5,854 bases of DNA from Gammaproteobacteria bacterium (GTDB lineage: Bacteria; Pseudomonadota; Gammaproteobacteria; Xanthomonadales; Rhodanobacteraceae): NCBI GenBank assembly GCA_005877675.1, contig VBNZ01000003.1, forward strand, positions 1 through 5,854, written 5' to 3'. The notes below the pieces were generated by a model. It was given only the letters and a program-made list of their open reading frames with translations, did not search any database and was not told the DNA's origin. Position 1 is the stretch's first letter; each line of letters opens with the position of its first letter. The translations under genes were made by a program, and so were the position numbers. Shown here in pieces: positions 5,053-5,854 of the stretch.

Positions 5053-5854
5053 GTGAAGTCCCTGATTCAACCATTAATGCGCGCCGCCGGCGTGTGCGTG
5101 ATCACCGATGGCGCCGCCGGTAACGAACGCCAGGCGCTGGCACTTGCGCAGGCCATGCGGCTCACGCCCACCGTGCAGCGCGTCGCGTTGCGCGCGCCGT
5201 GGCGCTGGATTGGTCCGGCGCAGACGCGTGGCGTACGTTTCGCTATGCCACGCGCGCAATGGCGCGCACTGAGCCGGCCATGGCCTGCGCTCGCGATCGG
5301 TTGCGGCCGCCATGCGGCGGTCGTCACGCGCGCGCTGCGCGAGTTGTCAAAAGGCGCGACCTACGCGGTACAGATACTCGACCCGCGCATCGATCCTGCA
5401 CATTTCGATCTGGTGATCGCGCCGCGCCATGATGGACTCGCTGCGCCGAACGTGATCCAGACCATGGGCTCACTGCATCCGATCGACGATGCGCGACTTG
5501 CGGCGGCGCGCGCCGCATTTCCGTTGTTCGCAAAACTCGAGCAGCCACGCACGGTGCTGCTCGTCGGCGGACCGCGGCGCGGACTTGAACTCGATACGGC
5601 GTGGATGACGAGGTTGATCGAAACGATCGATCGCTGGCACGAACGCGATGGCGGCAGCGTGCTGATCTCCACCTCGCGGCGTACGCCGGCGGAATGGCGC
5701 GAGCGTCTTCGCGGTGCATTCCGCCACGGCTGCACCTGTTTCTGGGGCGGCGATGCCGACGGCGCCAATCCGTACGCCGGTTATCTCGCCTATGCCGACC
5801 GCATCATCGTCACACCCGACTCGGTGAATATGCTGAGTGAAGCTTGCGCCACCG
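5053..5854 (+). CDS. ELM1-family (mito_fiss_Elm1/DUF1022) protein, 3' end outside window
   Basis: 267 codons from GTG 5053 to the window end; the family is usually about 320-350 residues, so roughly the last fifth is missing. Landmarks from the GTG: VCVITDGAAGNERQALALA (14-32), IGCGRHAAVVTRAL, TVLLVGGPRRG (167-177), ISTSRRTP (205-212), NPYAGYLAYADRIIVTPDS (239-257) and NMLSEACAT at the edge. These match the bacterial family named after plant ELM1, which has a GT-B-like two-domain fold; bacterial genes often lie near lipopolysaccharide loci, but no reaction is established. In-frame ATG 5077 gives a tighter N-terminus; neither start has a clear Shine-Dalgarno, and the frame is closed upstream by TGA at 5005. 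It is divergent from yceI with a 116-bp gap. The name should not be read as a role in fission. Confidence 0.9.
   Translation, partial: MKSLIQPLMRAAGVCVITDGAAGNERQALALAQAMRLTPTVQRVALRAPWRWIGPAQTRGVRFAMPRAQWRALSRPWPALAIGCGRHAAVVTRALRELSKGATYAVQILDPRIDPAHFDLVIAPRHDGLAAPNVIQTMGSLHPIDDARLAAARAAFPLFAKLEQPRTVLLVGGPRRGLELDTAWMTRLIETIDRWHERDGGSVLISTSRRTPAEWRERLRGAFRHGCTCFWGGDADGANPYAGYLAYADRIIVTPDSVNMLSEACAT

Noticed and set aside
4937..5074. A 46-residue N-terminal extension of yceI
   Set aside because: It would precede a perfect signal peptide, reads through the promoter -10 and lacks a ribosome-binding site, whereas ATG 4936 has AAGGAG at 6-nt spacing.
1..5854. CRISPR array, prophage, insertion sequence, toxin-antitoxin or other defence system
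   Set aside because: No regularly spaced direct repeats, transposase, integrase, nuclease or small toxin-like pair was visible on either strand.

Overview
The window looks like chromosomal DNA of a GC-rich Gammaproteobacterium. The best guess is a Xanthomonadales/Lysobacterales relative: strong G/C third-position bias, a CHCC zinc-finger gene next to lipopolysaccharide genes, and a Yip1-YceI-ELM1 neighbourhood. This placement is inferred from protein style only; there is no rRNA or marker gene to confirm it.

Layout. Positions 1-2434, minus strand, hold an apparent operon read right to left. It starts with a small NDUFS6-like CHCC zinc-finger protein (2228-2434), then a GT4-type glycosyltransferase (1034-2218), then an O-antigen ligase/polymerase (Wzy_C family) whose 3' end lies beyond position 1. 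The two envelope genes would act in sequence: the GT-B enzyme adds a sugar to a lipid-linked or core glycan, and the membrane ligase/polymerase transfers or polymerises O-chain. A G/C-rich palindromic repeat (976-1092) sits exactly on the glycosyltransferase/ligase junction. It encodes the tail of one protein and apparently the head of the other, and the overlapping GTGA stop/start falls in the loop of its largest hairpin.

Positions 2435-2639 are a divergent intergenic region. Positions 2640-3908, plus strand, encode a Yip1-family inner-membrane protein with five predicted membrane segments, an Ala-rich linker and an unrecognised C-terminal soluble domain.

Positions 3909-4336 are a convergent, gene-free stretch with several hairpins. 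Two of them are diverged copies of the same stem with a 6-nt loop. The last, just after yceI, may be a transcript end.

Positions 4337-4936, minus strand, encode a secreted YceI-family lipocalin-like protein. It is divergent from a gene at 5053 to the window end that encodes a bacterial 'mitochondrial fission ELM1' family protein (GT-B-like), cut off by the window. The 116-bp region between them carries candidate promoters for both genes and two dyad-symmetric sequences over the yceI promoter.

I found no tRNA, rRNA, CRISPR array, transposase or phage gene. Most of the content is ordinary; the repeat-mediated gene junction is the most unusual feature.
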